Source: Cohnella lubricantis (lineage in GTDB: Bacteria; Bacillota; Bacilli; Paenibacillales; Paenibacillaceae). From it: a stretch of 64,000 bases of DNA. Positions 48,628 through 57,676 of this stretch are shown here, piece after piece. Location: contig NZ_JACJVN010000055.1 in NCBI RefSeq assembly GCF_014212015.1, positions 1 through 64,000 of the forward strand, given 5' to 3'. Position 1 is the stretch's first letter, and every line of letters begins with the position of its first letter. The translations under genes and the position numbers were made by a program. The notes under the pieces were generated by a model. The model was not told the DNA's origin, made no database searches, and saw only the letters and a list, made by a program, of their open reading frames with translations.

Positions 48628-49514
48628 CCCTGCTTCCTGGAGAACAGCTTCAATTGGAACAGCGACAGGCAGAAGATAATCACGAACAAAGCGATGGCCA
48701 GCGATGACGCGTAGCCCATATTCAAGAATTGAAAGCCTTGTTTGTATATATACAGAACGCTCACTTCCGTCGAATTCGCGGGTCCGCCCTGCGTCATTAC
48801 GAGAATCTGATCCAGCGCTTGGAAAGAGCCGATTGTCGTTACGATCAAGATGAAGGTGCTCGTCTCGCTGAGGAGCGGCAGCGTCAGATACCTGAACGAC
48901 TTCCATCCCGTCGCTCCGTCCATCGACGCCGCTTCGTAATAATCGCGCGGAATCTCCTTGATTGCGGACAGGAAGATGATCATGTTATAGCCGACATTAA
49001 TCCAGAGGATGACCCCGATGACGCTGTACATCGCTTGCGACGTCGACCCTAGAAATTGCTGCGGGCCGATCCCCGCCAAACCGAGCAAAGAGTTGATGAT
49101 GCCGTTGCGCGGATCGAGCATGAACATGCCGATGATCGCGGAGATAACCGAGGTGATGGCGAACGGAAGCAGGAATAAGGTGCGCGTCAGCCCTGTCGTC
49201 CACCCTCTCAGCGCATTCATTAACAAAGCCGACAATAAGGACAAGAAGTACAATAACGGAACGTAGACTACACTGAACAGCAGGGTAATCTTGAGCGAGC
49301 TCCACCACTCGTCGTCATGCAGAAGCTTCCGGTAATTATCCAGTCCTGCGAATACTTTCGGACTCAGCGCATTCCAATCATGAAGGCTGGCATAGAACGC
49401 ATATAAGATCGGCAGGAAGACAAACACGAATAACCCAATGATATTAGGCAGCAAAAAGCCATAAGCCGTAAACCATTCATTCCTGGTTCTGGCGCTGATG
49501 CGTCTCGGAGCCAC
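48624..49514 (-). CDS. Sugar ABC permease, MalF type (second system)
   Basis: 296 residues from GTG at 49514, RBS GGGAGG 7-8 bases upstream; the open part to 49559 crosses the RBS and a hairpin. Six spans; EAA loop REYYEAASMDGATGWKSFRYLTLPLL-like (PRDYYEAASMDGATGWKSF). It pairs with the MalG-type protein and with one or both of the binding proteins encoded upstream. Confidence 0.92.
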   Translation of the reverse strand: MAPRRISARTRNEWFTAYGFLLPNIIGLFVFVFLPILYAFYASLHDWNALSPKVFAGLDNYRKLLHDDEWWSSLKITLLFSVVYVPLLYFLSLLSALLMNALRGWTTGLTRTLFLLPFAITSVISAIIGMFMLDPRNGIINSLLGLAGIGPQQFLGSTSQAMYSVIGVILWINVGYNMIIFLSAIKEIPRDYYEAASMDGATGWKSFRYLTLPLLSETSTFILIVTTIGSFQALDQILVMTQGGPANSTEVSVLYIYKQGFQFLNMGYASSLAIALFVIIFCLSLFQLKLFSRKQG

Positions 49515-49539
49515 AGTACTCCCTCCCTCTAAACGGGAA

Positions 49540-49563
49540 GGGGATGGACGGATCGCCATCCCC
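49540..49563 (-). other. Intergenic hairpin after binding-protein gene
   Basis: GGGGATGG / CCATCCCC with an 8-base loop, between the binding-protein stop and the permease start, no T-run. Same layout as at 43552-43577. Confidence 0.68.
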
Positions 49564-49585
49564 CATTCTCCCGATCGTTCTCTCT

Positions 49586-50902
49586 TTAGTTGCTTGCCGC
49601 TTGAAGGGCTTCGTTGATCTTGCCGTCCGCTTCTTGGACCGCCTGAGCTCCGTCATACTTGCCGAACATAACGTTCTGGATCGCTTCGCCTACGACGTCA
49701 AGCACTTCGGACGGGTAACGAGGTTCCGGAATCGCCGAGTCGTAGATCTCTTCCGTGAACACTTTGCGCATGCCCTTGTTGTAGATGGCCTCGCCTTGCT
49801 CGACAACGGATTGGCGCGGAGAATAAGCGAATTTGATCTCGGTGCACCACTTCAACGCGCGGGCCGGGTCATCCGCGAACGCCCACATGACGAACTTGGC
49901 TGCTTCTTCTACGTGCTCGCTCTTGCCGTTCACCGCGAACTTCCAGCCGCCTGCGTCCGTCGCCGCCTTGCCGCCTTCGGGAATCGGCAGCGGAGCGACG
50001 TTGATCGGCACGTCGCCGAACACTTCTTCAGCGCGGGTGATCGCCCATGTGCCGGCAACCTGCATCGCAGCGCCTTGGCTGCCCAGGTTGTCGATCTCCG
50101 TGGGGCCTTGCTGCAGCTTCGTCGGAGACAAGCCGTCCCGGAAGAAGCTGCCCCAGAAGTCAAGCGCCTTGGCGGCTTCCGGCGTGTTGAAGGTCGACTT
50201 CGTCCCGTCCTCGCTCAGCACATTGCCGCCTTGCTGCCACAAGAACGGATACCAGACGAAGTTGAAGTAAGCGCCCTTGTCGGGAGGGAGCACCAATCCG
50301 GCAACTTTATTGGTCGTCAGCTTCTTGGCTGCGTCATAAAGTTCGTCCCACGTCTTCGGCACTTCAACGCCTGCATTCTTCAGCATATCCTCGTTGTAAT
50401 ACAGGCCCAGCAGCTCCAGTTCGTAAGGCAGCGCCAGGATCTTGCCGTCAACCGTTACGGCGTCCAGTGAAGCCGGGAGGAAGTCCTCCTTGGCGCCTTC
50501 CGGGAAGTATGGCGTCAAATCCGCCATCAAGCCGGAGTTGGCGAACTTCATAAAGTCGCCCGGGCTGATCATGTAAATGTCCGGACCGTCGCCGGAGGCA
50601 AATCCGGTCGGCAGCTTCGTCGACGTATAGTTCGTTTGGTCATAAGTCGAATATTCGATCTCGACTTCGTTCTGGCTCTTGTTGTACTCGTCGACGAGAT
50701 CTCTGAAGAATTGCTCTTCCTTCTCCGTATGGAAGTCCCAGAACTTCAGCTTCACTTTCTTGCCGCCGTTCTCTGAGCTTGCCTGTGCAGATTCGCCGGC
50801 TGCGTTGCCCCCGCCATTCGAGTTCGAGCTGCCGCACGCCATCTGGAGCACAAGCGTTAACGCAATTGCCGCAAAACCAAGACCCCTCCATGCTTTCTTC
50901 AT
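49586..50902 (-). CDS. Sugar ABC solute-binding lipoprotein (second system, copy B)
   Basis: 438 residues. Lipoprotein signal ends LQMAC, then a Ser/Asn/Gly linker. SBP family 1 fold: LKFWDFHTEKEEQFFRDLVDEY, GDGPDIYMISPGDFMKF, MQVAGTWAITRAEEVFGD. Its C-terminal third is clearly related to that of the adjacent gene (EIKFAYSPRQSVVEQGEAIY versus DVKFAYSPRKSVMEAGMQSY), so both arose by duplication. It is probably the main binding protein for the permeases that follow. Confidence 0.92.
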   Translation of the reverse strand: MKKAWRGLGFAAIALTLVLQMACGSSNSNGGGNAAGESAQASSENGGKKVKLKFWDFHTEKEEQFFRDLVDEYNKSQNEVEIEYSTYDQTNYTSTKLPTGFASGDGPDIYMISPGDFMKFANSGLMADLTPYFPEGAKEDFLPASLDAVTVDGKILALPYELELLGLYYNEDMLKNAGVEVPKTWDELYDAAKKLTTNKVAGLVLPPDKGAYFNFVWYPFLWQQGGNVLSEDGTKSTFNTPEAAKALDFWGSFFRDGLSPTKLQQGPTEIDNLGSQGAAMQVAGTWAITRAEEVFGDVPINVAPLPIPEGGKAATDAGGWKFAVNGKSEHVEEAAKFVMWAFADDPARALKWCTEIKFAYSPRQSVVEQGEAIYNKGMRKVFTEEIYDSAIPEPRYPSEVLDVVGEAIQNVMFGKYDGAQAVQEADGKINEALQAASN

Positions 50903-50923
50903 CGTTTGTATCCCCTTTCAAAT

Positions 50924-50960
50924 GAGATCGACCCAAGTGTAATCCACTCGGGCCGATCTC
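50924..50960 (-). other. Intergenic hairpin between the duplicated binding-protein genes
   Basis: A 16-bp stem (GAGATCGGCCCGAGTG / CACTTGGGTCGATCTC, two wobble pairs) with a 5-base loop, not followed by a T-run. It is likely a partial terminator or mRNA-stability element separating signalling genes from transport genes. Confidence 0.78.
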
Positions 50961-50994
50961 CATAACGGGAAATATTTACGATAGGTGGAGTATT

Positions 50995-52308
50995 TTAAGA
51001 ATGGGCAAGCGCTGCCGCAATCTCTTGTTCGGCCTTGCCGACAATGGCCTCCGGCGAGTCCTCGCCGAACAGCATATCTTGAAGCGAATCGGAGAAGATG
51101 CGATTCATCTCCTCCGGAAGCTGCGGCTCTTCCCGCTCCGTTCCGAAGATCCGATCGGTGAATACAGCCCGCAGACCTTTGCGATAAGATTGCATCCCTG
51201 CCTCCATGACCGACTTGCGCGGCGAATAGGCGAACTTGACGTCATTCACCCACTTGAGCGGAATGGCCGGATCGCCGGCGAACGCCCACATGACGAACTT
51301 CGCGGCCTCCTCGGCCTGGGCGCTCTGTCGGTTGACCGCCATCTTCCAACCGCCGGCAATCGTCATCGGCGTCCCGCCTTCGGGTACGGGAAGCGGCACG
51401 ACGCCAATCGGCTGATCGGCGAATTCCGTCTCGAGCATGCGGATGTTCCACGTCCCGCTCACCTGCATCGCCGTCTCGCCGTTCGCCAGGATGCCGATAT
51501 CGGTCGCCGGCCGCGACGGACGAAGGTTAAGCAACCCTTGATCGACCATATCGCGGAAGTATTGATACATCTGGACCACATTCGAATTGGACAACGCCGG
51601 CTGCATGCCGTCGTCCGTCAATAGATTGGCGCCTGTCTGCCATAGGAAGGGGAGCCAGGAGAAATTTTTATAAGCTCCGTCGTAGGTCTCGATCGTCAGT
51701 CCGCTGACATCCGCGGTCTTCAACTGCTGCGCGTCGCGCATCATCTCTTCCCAAGTCGTCGGCGGCTCCAAATGATGCTCGCTGAACATCTGCTTGTTGT
51801 AGAAGAGGCCCAACAGCTCCATCTCGAACGGAACGGCATAGATATCGTCGCCTGCCGTCACCGAATCTAACGCGGACGGCAAGAAGTCCTCGCGGATGTC
51901 CGGCGTGAATAAGCGCGTTAGCGGATACAGGAAGTTCGCTTCCGAGAACCGTTTAAACGTGGCCTGGGACACGAAGAAGAGATCCGGCCCTTGTCCGGAT
52001 GCGAACGAAGATAACAAGCGCGTGCTCGAGAAATAATCGTCGCTGGACACATATTCGACCCGAATCTCGATATTCGGGTGCTCCTTCTCATATTCTTGCG
52101 CCAGCCAGGTCCAGAAGTTGTACTCCATCGATTGATGGAACGACCAGAGCCGCAGGACGACCTTGCCGTCGCTGGAGCTTAAGTTCGGCGCCTTCAGCAG
52201 CTTGGCGACGTCCGGGCCCGCGGACTTGGTTGCAGAATTCGAGCAGCCCGCCGTTAGCAGCAGCATCCCGGCGAGGAGGATTCCAATCGTCCGTCTAGCG
52301 AATCTCAC
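50995..52308 (-). CDS. Sugar ABC solute-binding lipoprotein (copy A, in signalling operon)
   Basis: 437 residues; lipoprotein signal ends LTAGC. SBP family 1: VLRLWSFHQSMEYNFWTWLAQEY, GQGPDLFFVSQATFKRF, MQVSGTWNIRMLETEFAD. Paralogue of the gene at 49586-50902. It starts 6 bp after the response-regulator stop, so it is co-transcribed with the two-component pair and parted from copy B by a long hairpin. This points to a sensing role, for example presenting sugar to the YesM-type kinase, rather than, or besides, transport. That role is inference. Confidence 0.9.
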   Translation of the reverse strand: MRFARRTIGILLAGMLLLTAGCSNSATKSAGPDVAKLLKAPNLSSSDGKVVLRLWSFHQSMEYNFWTWLAQEYEKEHPNIEIRVEYVSSDDYFSSTRLLSSFASGQGPDLFFVSQATFKRFSEANFLYPLTRLFTPDIREDFLPSALDSVTAGDDIYAVPFEMELLGLFYNKQMFSEHHLEPPTTWEEMMRDAQQLKTADVSGLTIETYDGAYKNFSWLPFLWQTGANLLTDDGMQPALSNSNVVQMYQYFRDMVDQGLLNLRPSRPATDIGILANGETAMQVSGTWNIRMLETEFADQPIGVVPLPVPEGGTPMTIAGGWKMAVNRQSAQAEEAAKFVMWAFAGDPAIPLKWVNDVKFAYSPRKSVMEAGMQSYRKGLRAVFTDRIFGTEREEPQLPEEMNRIFSDSLQDMLFGEDSPEAIVGKAEQEIAAALAHS

Positions 52309-52314
52309 TGGGCT

Positions 52315-53883
52315 TCAATCCTCCTTGCGGTAGAAGAACTGCCGGTATTCCGCCGGCGTCGCCCCGACATGCCGTTTGAACAGCCGGGAGAAATATTTGA
52401 CGTCTTGATACCCGACCAGTTGGCTGATCTCGTACAGCCGCAGATCCGCATCCATCATCAGCGTCTTCGCCTTGTCGATGCGCAGCCGGGTCAAATACTC
52501 CACGAAGTTGTCGCCGGTCTCCTGCTTGAAGAAAGAACTGAAGTAGCTTCCGCTCATGCCGACGTGCCGGGCAAGATCCTCCAGCGAGATATCTTCGGCA
52601 TAATGGCTGCGGATATATTCGATTGCCTTCTCGATCGTCCGGTTGTTCTTCTGCTTGCGTCTCCATTCCAGCGAATCGACGATCGCGCCGATCCATTCCG
52701 TCATGAACCGCCGGTACTCTTCCCACGTGAACTCCCGCCGGAACAACTCTTGAGGCTCGCCCATCTCCTTCTGCACCCAATCGTCGATCCGGTTCTCATA
52801 GACGATCCGGTAGACGGAGGAGAGCAGTTGAAGCGCGAATCGTTGGAACAGCGCATACGACAGAGTCTCCTGCTTCACTTGATGCAAGAACGCCTCCAGT
52901 CCGCTCAGCGCCCGCCCCCGATCCCCGGCACGAACGTCACGGCAGATCGCTTCGTCCAGTTCCACTGGGTAGCCTGCCGCTTCTCCGGCGAAGGCGGCAG
53001 CTTCTGCATACCGACAGACGATGCCGTCTCCGCGAATCCACTTGTCCCGCAGCGCTTCGGCGGCTTGCCGGTACAAGGCCGGCAGCTGCTCGAACTCGCT
53101 TGTCTTGTCGCTCAATCCGATCGAGATGGAGATCTTGACCCATCTGCCGACTTCGCGAATCAACCGTTCTGCGGCATCCGGACCGCATGACTGCCCGGCG
53201 AACAGATATAGAATCCGCGAGCCGTTCGCGAACAGCGGGATCAGGTGCGTCTCCGGCCTGTCGGCCATAATGTCTTGGATCACATTCCGAACCGCGAAGG
53301 CGACCAACTGCTTGTCTCCCCATTGATCCTCTCCGATCAGCTCATCGAAGCGGTCGATCTCGACGGCTACGATCTGCAGCTCCCCCGCTTCGGTCGGCAG
53401 CAGTTCTTTGAGCTTATGCGTGTAGCCCTGAGCCTCTTCGGCCTCCATCAGCCAATCCTTCCACCACTTGGAGAAATTAAGCGGATATCGCGCGGTCTCC
53501 GCGGCCGCGGCATGATGCTGCCGCCGCTCCTTCAGCCTCTGCAGCAGGTTCAAGATCTCCGGCGGCTTCACCGGCTTGAGCAGATAGTCGAACGCGCCGA
53601 ATTTGATCGCGGTCTGCGCGTATTCAAAGAATCCGTAACCGGAGAGGATGACGACGTGAACCGGATACTCCTTCAGCGCGCTAAGCAGATCAAGACCGTT
53701 CATGCGAGGCATGCGGATATCGGTAATAACCAGGTCCGGCGTCTCCCGTTTGACGAGCTCGAGAGCCTCCAGACCGTTCTTGGCTTCGCCGGCGACGATC
53801 CATTCGGGATCCAGCTTAGGGATCAGGGAGATGAGGCCTCTGCGGACGATGGGCTCGTCATCGACGACGATCGCACGATACAT
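52315..53883 (-). CDS. YesN-type response regulator, long form
   Basis: 522 residues. Receiver 1-120 with DDE (8-10) and phospho-Asp about 55 in LVITDIRMPRMNGLD; a central region of 280 residues as in long YesN proteins; AraC helix-turn-helix pair about 415-515 (ISLEDLARHVGMSGSYFSSFFKQETGDNFVEYL, abbreviated). 15 bp after the kinase gene. It should activate the following binding-protein and permease genes in answer to the sugar signal. Confidence 0.93.
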   Translation of the reverse strand: MYRAIVVDDEPIVRRGLISLIPKLDPEWIVAGEAKNGLEALELVKRETPDLVITDIRMPRMNGLDLLSALKEYPVHVVILSGYGFFEYAQTAIKFGAFDYLLKPVKPPEILNLLQRLKERRQHHAAAAETARYPLNFSKWWKDWLMEAEEAQGYTHKLKELLPTEAGELQIVAVEIDRFDELIGEDQWGDKQLVAFAVRNVIQDIMADRPETHLIPLFANGSRILYLFAGQSCGPDAAERLIREVGRWVKISISIGLSDKTSEFEQLPALYRQAAEALRDKWIRGDGIVCRYAEAAAFAGEAAGYPVELDEAICRDVRAGDRGRALSGLEAFLHQVKQETLSYALFQRFALQLLSSVYRIVYENRIDDWVQKEMGEPQELFRREFTWEEYRRFMTEWIGAIVDSLEWRRKQKNNRTIEKAIEYIRSHYAEDISLEDLARHVGMSGSYFSSFFKQETGDNFVEYLTRLRIDKAKTLMMDADLRLYEISQLVGYQDVKYFSRLFKRHVGATPAEYRQFFYRKED

Positions 53884-53898
53884 ATGTCTACCTCCTGT

Positions 53899-55686
53899 CT
53901 AGTTGCCGATCTTCGTGGATACCCGGGGCAGCACGATCTTGACTTGCGTTCCTTCTTCACGCGAGGAGCGGATCTCGACGCCGTATTCGCTCCCGAATTC
54001 CAGCTTCAGACGGTCATCCAAATTGTAGATCCCGATGCCTTTGCCCCTGCGAAGCACAATCTCCTGCAGTTCTTCATTCGAGATGCCGCTTCCGTTGTCC
54101 TCGATCCTCACGCCTATGCCTCCGGTTGCTTCGTCCTCGAAGATGGCAACGGCAATCCGGCCGCCCTCTTCGACATTCTCCATGCCGTGCAGGATGGCGT
54201 TCTCCAAATACGGCTGCAGGAACAGCCGCGGAACTTGGCAGCTTAGCAGAGCCGGGTCAGCTTCAAACGTAATTTCAAAGCGGTCTTCAAATCTCATTTT
54301 CTGAAGATACGCATAATTGGAAGCCCACTTCAGCTCCTCCTCCATCGCAACCCACGGTTCGCCGGATTGGATCGCGTATCTCATAATATCGCTCAGAGCG
54401 GTAATCATCGCGCTGATGTCCTGCTGCTCCCGATCGATCGCCATCCAATTAATCGTGTCGAGCGAATTGTAGACGAAGTGAGGATTGATCTGCGCCTGCA
54501 GCGCCCGAATCTCCGCTTCCTTCTCCTTGGCCGAGATGACGCGAACCTCCTGGATGAGATCCGTGATGCGTCCGCTCATGCTATTGTAAGCCGACTGCAG
54601 CAGCCCGATCTCGTCGGCCGACGTCATCGGCAGGCGGAACTGAAGATTGTCCCTGTGTACCTGCTTCATCGCCAGCGCCATCTGCCGAATCGGCCTCGTA
54701 ATGTAGCGCGACATCAGCCAGGCCAGCAGCAGGAAGGAGCCTCCGAAGGCGATCAGCGTCACGAGCAGAAATTGCTGCAATTCGCGGGACTGCTCGGTCA
54801 GATCCAATTGAGGAATAAGCGCCAGATAGTACCAATCATTGTAATCCGACCGGACGAAGCCGACCCGGTAGAGCTCGCCATTCAGCTCCTGCTTCGAGAA
54901 CGTCTCCGGATGCACGAGCGCGTCCTTGAAGAACGGAATGTCCGCTAGTTGAACGCCATAAGCTTCGGGATTGCGGCTCCACTGCAGGTGGCCGTCTCCG
55001 TCCGCGATCAGCAGCGTCCCATGCGGACTGACGTCCACTTCCTTAATCAACCGATCCAGCGCCGATATCTTCACATTCATATAGATCGTGCCGAGCGTCT
55101 GCATCTCATCCGCTACATTCTTCACCTGCATGCCAATGAGAAAATAATGCGTCGCCTGGGGCAAATATCGGTTCTCGGGCAATTCATACGTCGGAAGCCA
55201 CACCGCCCTGCCGTCGGCCTTCTCCGCCAGTTGCTGCCACTCTGGATGCTGCACGAATTGGGAGAGGAAGAAGTTCGATCCCTTGAAGTCGGCGAAATGC
55301 ATCTGTTCGTCCGTCGTATAGAGATAGATGGAATCCAAATCTTCCTTCCCCCGCAGAAAGTTCCGCAGGAAGCGGTTAATCGTCTCCGAATTGCCTGCAT
55401 TCTGCTGCAAGCCTTCCTCTTCGGAGCGGCTTAGCTCGGCGATGACGTCTTCATTGTCGTATATGGTCTTCAGTTGCGCCTCGTACTCCTTCAGCATCTG
55501 ATCCACGTTCTGGCGGACCAGGCTGAGCACCTGACTCGTCTGCTGATCGGTCCGTTTGGCCACGAACCGATTGGAGCTCTCGTTGAACGAATAACCGAAT
55601 AAGGCGAGCGGGATGAAAATAAACAGTACGAGCAGCAGCGTCATCTTCCGCTGCAGCGTCCACTTGCCGAGCTTGAAGCCGTTCAT
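53899..55686 (-). CDS. YesM-type sensor histidine kinase
   Basis: 595 residues. First span about 13-33, dCache extracellular region to 290, second span, HAMP (RPIRQMALAMKQVHRDN), phospho-His in INPHFVYNSLDTINW, HATPase_c with GIGIYNLDDRLKLEFG. Its ATG overlaps the LacI stop (ATGA), so regulator LacI, kinase and response regulator are coupled. Works with the response regulator at 52315. Confidence 0.94.
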   Translation of the reverse strand: MNGFKLGKWTLQRKMTLLLVLFIFIPLALFGYSFNESSNRFVAKRTDQQTSQVLSLVRQNVDQMLKEYEAQLKTIYDNEDVIAELSRSEEEGLQQNAGNSETINRFLRNFLRGKEDLDSIYLYTTDEQMHFADFKGSNFFLSQFVQHPEWQQLAEKADGRAVWLPTYELPENRYLPQATHYFLIGMQVKNVADEMQTLGTIYMNVKISALDRLIKEVDVSPHGTLLIADGDGHLQWSRNPEAYGVQLADIPFFKDALVHPETFSKQELNGELYRVGFVRSDYNDWYYLALIPQLDLTEQSRELQQFLLVTLIAFGGSFLLLAWLMSRYITRPIRQMALAMKQVHRDNLQFRLPMTSADEIGLLQSAYNSMSGRITDLIQEVRVISAKEKEAEIRALQAQINPHFVYNSLDTINWMAIDREQQDISAMITALSDIMRYAIQSGEPWVAMEEELKWASNYAYLQKMRFEDRFEITFEADPALLSCQVPRLFLQPYLENAILHGMENVEEGGRIAVAIFEDEATGGIGVRIEDNGSGISNEELQEIVLRRGKGIGIYNLDDRLKLEFGSEYGVEIRSSREEGTQVKIVLPRVSTKIGN

Positions 55687-56708
55687 GCTTGCCGATCCCG
55701 CACGCTCGAATTCCTCACCACGAGCCGCGGCCGCAGCTTCAGCGCGCCCTTCCCTGCCGAATGCCGGCCCTCCAAACGCTTCATCAGCATAAGCGCGGCC
55801 TGCCTGCCGATCTCTTCTTGCAAGAGGGCGACGGAGGTCAGCTTCGGATAGACGCGCGAAGCGAGGTCCAGATTATCCATGCCGACGATGGCAACGTCTT
55901 CCGGAACGCGCAGTCCCGCTTCCTCGCAAGCCTTCATGACGCCGATCGCCATCAGGTCGTTGGCCGCTACGATCCCTTCGGGACGGTCCGGCTGATTCAG
56001 CCAGTTGAGGGCCGCCAAATAACCGCCGTTCTCCGTGTAATCGGACTCGGCGACGAAGCGGTCGTCCAGCGGCAGCCCAGCGTCCTGCATCGCTTCCTTG
56101 TACCCGCAGAAGCGCTGATAGCCCGTCTGCTCGTTCAAGCTTCCGCCGACGTACGCAAGATGGCGGATGCCTTGGCCGATCAGATGCTCAGTCCCGAGCC
56201 TTATGCCTTCATACGTATCCACGTACACGTAATCGAACTTGTCTTGGCCGTCCGGAGAGACGTACTGGTTGGTCAGCACGACCGGCGCCTGAAGCGCGTT
56301 GATGGCCCGGATGTTCTCTTCGCAGAAGTTGAAGCTGACCATGATCATGCCGTCGGCCACATTCTCCCGGAGATTTTGAATCGCTTTCAATTCTTCCGCG
56401 AGGCTGTGCTTCGTATAGAACAGGATCATGAGGTAGCCGTGCTCTTCCAGCACCTGATTGATGCCGTTGATCATATCGAAGTAGAACGGATTGCAAATAT
56501 CGGGGACGGCGAAAATGATTTTTCGGGTCTGCCGCATTTTCAGCATTTTGGCAGCGTTGTCCGGCGCGTAGTTCATCTCCTGCGCCGCTCTCAAGATCTT
56601 GGCTTTGGTCGCTTCGCCGCAGTAGCCTCTTCCCGACAGTGCCCGCGATACGGTGGAAGGAGAGACCCCTACACGCTCGGCTATATGGTAGATCGTGTGC
56701 TTGTCCAT
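55683..56708 (-). CDS. LacI-family transcriptional regulator
   Basis: 341 residues. N-terminal HTH about 5-50 (TIYHIAERVGVSPSTVSRALSGRGY, abbreviated) with hinge helix AAKMLK, then a periplasmic-binding-like sugar domain (FAVPDICNPFYFDMINGINQVL; GIVAANDLMAIGVMKACEEAG). It likely represses its own transcript, which continues into the two-component and transport genes, until a sugar binds. A perfect 20-bp operator lies in its promoter region. Confidence 0.93.
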   Translation of the reverse strand: MDKHTIYHIAERVGVSPSTVSRALSGRGYCGEATKAKILRAAQEMNYAPDNAAKMLKMRQTRKIIFAVPDICNPFYFDMINGINQVLEEHGYLMILFYTKHSLAEELKAIQNLRENVADGMIMVSFNFCEENIRAINALQAPVVLTNQYVSPDGQDKFDYVYVDTYEGIRLGTEHLIGQGIRHLAYVGGSLNEQTGYQRFCGYKEAMQDAGLPLDDRFVAESDYTENGGYLAALNWLNQPDRPEGIVAANDLMAIGVMKACEEAGLRVPEDVAIVGMDNLDLASRVYPKLTSVALLQEEIGRQAALMLMKRLEGRHSAGKGALKLRPRLVVRNSSVRDRQA

Positions 56709-56764
56709 CGGTTCCTCCGCTCAAACTTAGCAATATAGCATTTGTCCGTCCGAACAACCCTTCT

Positions 56765-56784
56765 CCCTGCAATCGATTGCAGGG
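56765..56784. promoter_or_regulatory. LacI-family operator upstream of the lacI-type gene
   Basis: CCCTGCAATCGATTGCAGGG is a perfect 20-bp palindrome with central CG, fitting the LacI/GalR pattern TGNAANCGNTTNCA. It lies 56 bases before the start of the regulator gene. No second copy was found in the window by eye. Confidence 0.82.
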
Positions 56785-56858
56785 ATCTTGCTCGAGAGCG
56801 AACATCAAAGCGCTGCATCTCTCCGGCGATAGATTGAACATCGAGCAGTTCTGGCGAG

Positions 56859-57587
56859 TTATCTCTCTAGTCGCACCTTGTAGGAATAGCGGTCCGAGCG
56901 GTAATAGTTGGAGCAATATTGAACCGGCGTTCCTCCAGCGTCATAAGCGACCCGGTGAATGCTGAGAAGAGGCGCGCCGGCCTTGATCTGAAGATGCTTG
57001 GCCTGATCCTTGCCGGCCACGACAGCGGTAATGGACTCTTCCGCATGGCTTAGTCGAATGCCGTTGCTCTCCAGAACCGGATAGAACGAGATCGTATTCA
57101 GATCGTTGTCCTGGAACAGTCGGGCTACGTCCAGCGGCCAATAAGTCTCCTCGATCGCGATCGGCTCCCCGTCGGCAAGCCGAATCCGCTTGACGAAGAA
57201 CAGCTGATCCGTCCCATTCATCTTCTCGCGGATAGGCTCCGGCGTTGGCACGAAGGCGGCTTCCAGAAGTCCCGCGCCCGGCTGGAAGCCCAGTCCTGAG
57301 ATTCGCTCGGAGAAGCCGGTTAATCGACCGAGCACCTGCTCGATCTTCGGCTTGCTGACGGTCGTTCCTCTGCCCTGCTTCTTCTCCAAACGGCCTTCGC
57401 CGACAAGAGTGTTAACGGCTTCCCTTACGGTCGTGCGGCTGACGTTATACTGACGGATCAGATCATTCTCCGTTGGAATAATGTCCCCTGTCTCCCACTC
57501 GCCATCGTTAATCTTCTGAAGGAGAATCTCTTTGAGCTGGTGATAAAGCGGTATAGGCGACTTCGGGTCAAGTCCTCGCGAATTCAT
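56859..57587 (-). CDS. GntR-family regulator (HutC/UTRA type)
   Basis: 242 residues from ATG at 57587 (ATG at 57593 is also possible; RBS GAAGGA). Winged HTH about 5-75: IPLYHQLKEILLQKINDGEWETGDIIPTENDLIRQYNVSRTTVREAV (abbreviated). UTRA ligand domain about 95-235. It likely senses a sugar phosphate or sugar acid from the pathway encoded upstream. Gap to the dehydrogenase gene is 89 bp; it may be the last gene of that operon or have its own promoter. Confidence 0.92.
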   Translation of the reverse strand: MNSRGLDPKSPIPLYHQLKEILLQKINDGEWETGDIIPTENDLIRQYNVSRTTVREAVNTLVGEGRLEKKQGRGTTVSKPKIEQVLGRLTGFSERISGLGFQPGAGLLEAAFVPTPEPIREKMNGTDQLFFVKRIRLADGEPIAIEETYWPLDVARLFQDNDLNTISFYPVLESNGIRLSHAEESITAVVAGKDQAKHLQIKAGAPLLSIHRVAYDAGGTPVQYCSNYYRSDRYSYKVRLER

Positions 57588-57676
57588 GAGCATCTCTTCC
57601 TTCTTCAGCATAACGAACCTATCTATCTCATATAGTAGCATTTCGCCTTGTAGCGCACCAGCCTCGAATGAAGGCA

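Noticed and set aside
56709-56764. Sigma-A promoter for the lacI-type gene
   Set aside because: TATATT is present but no -35 box at proper spacing; left unassigned.
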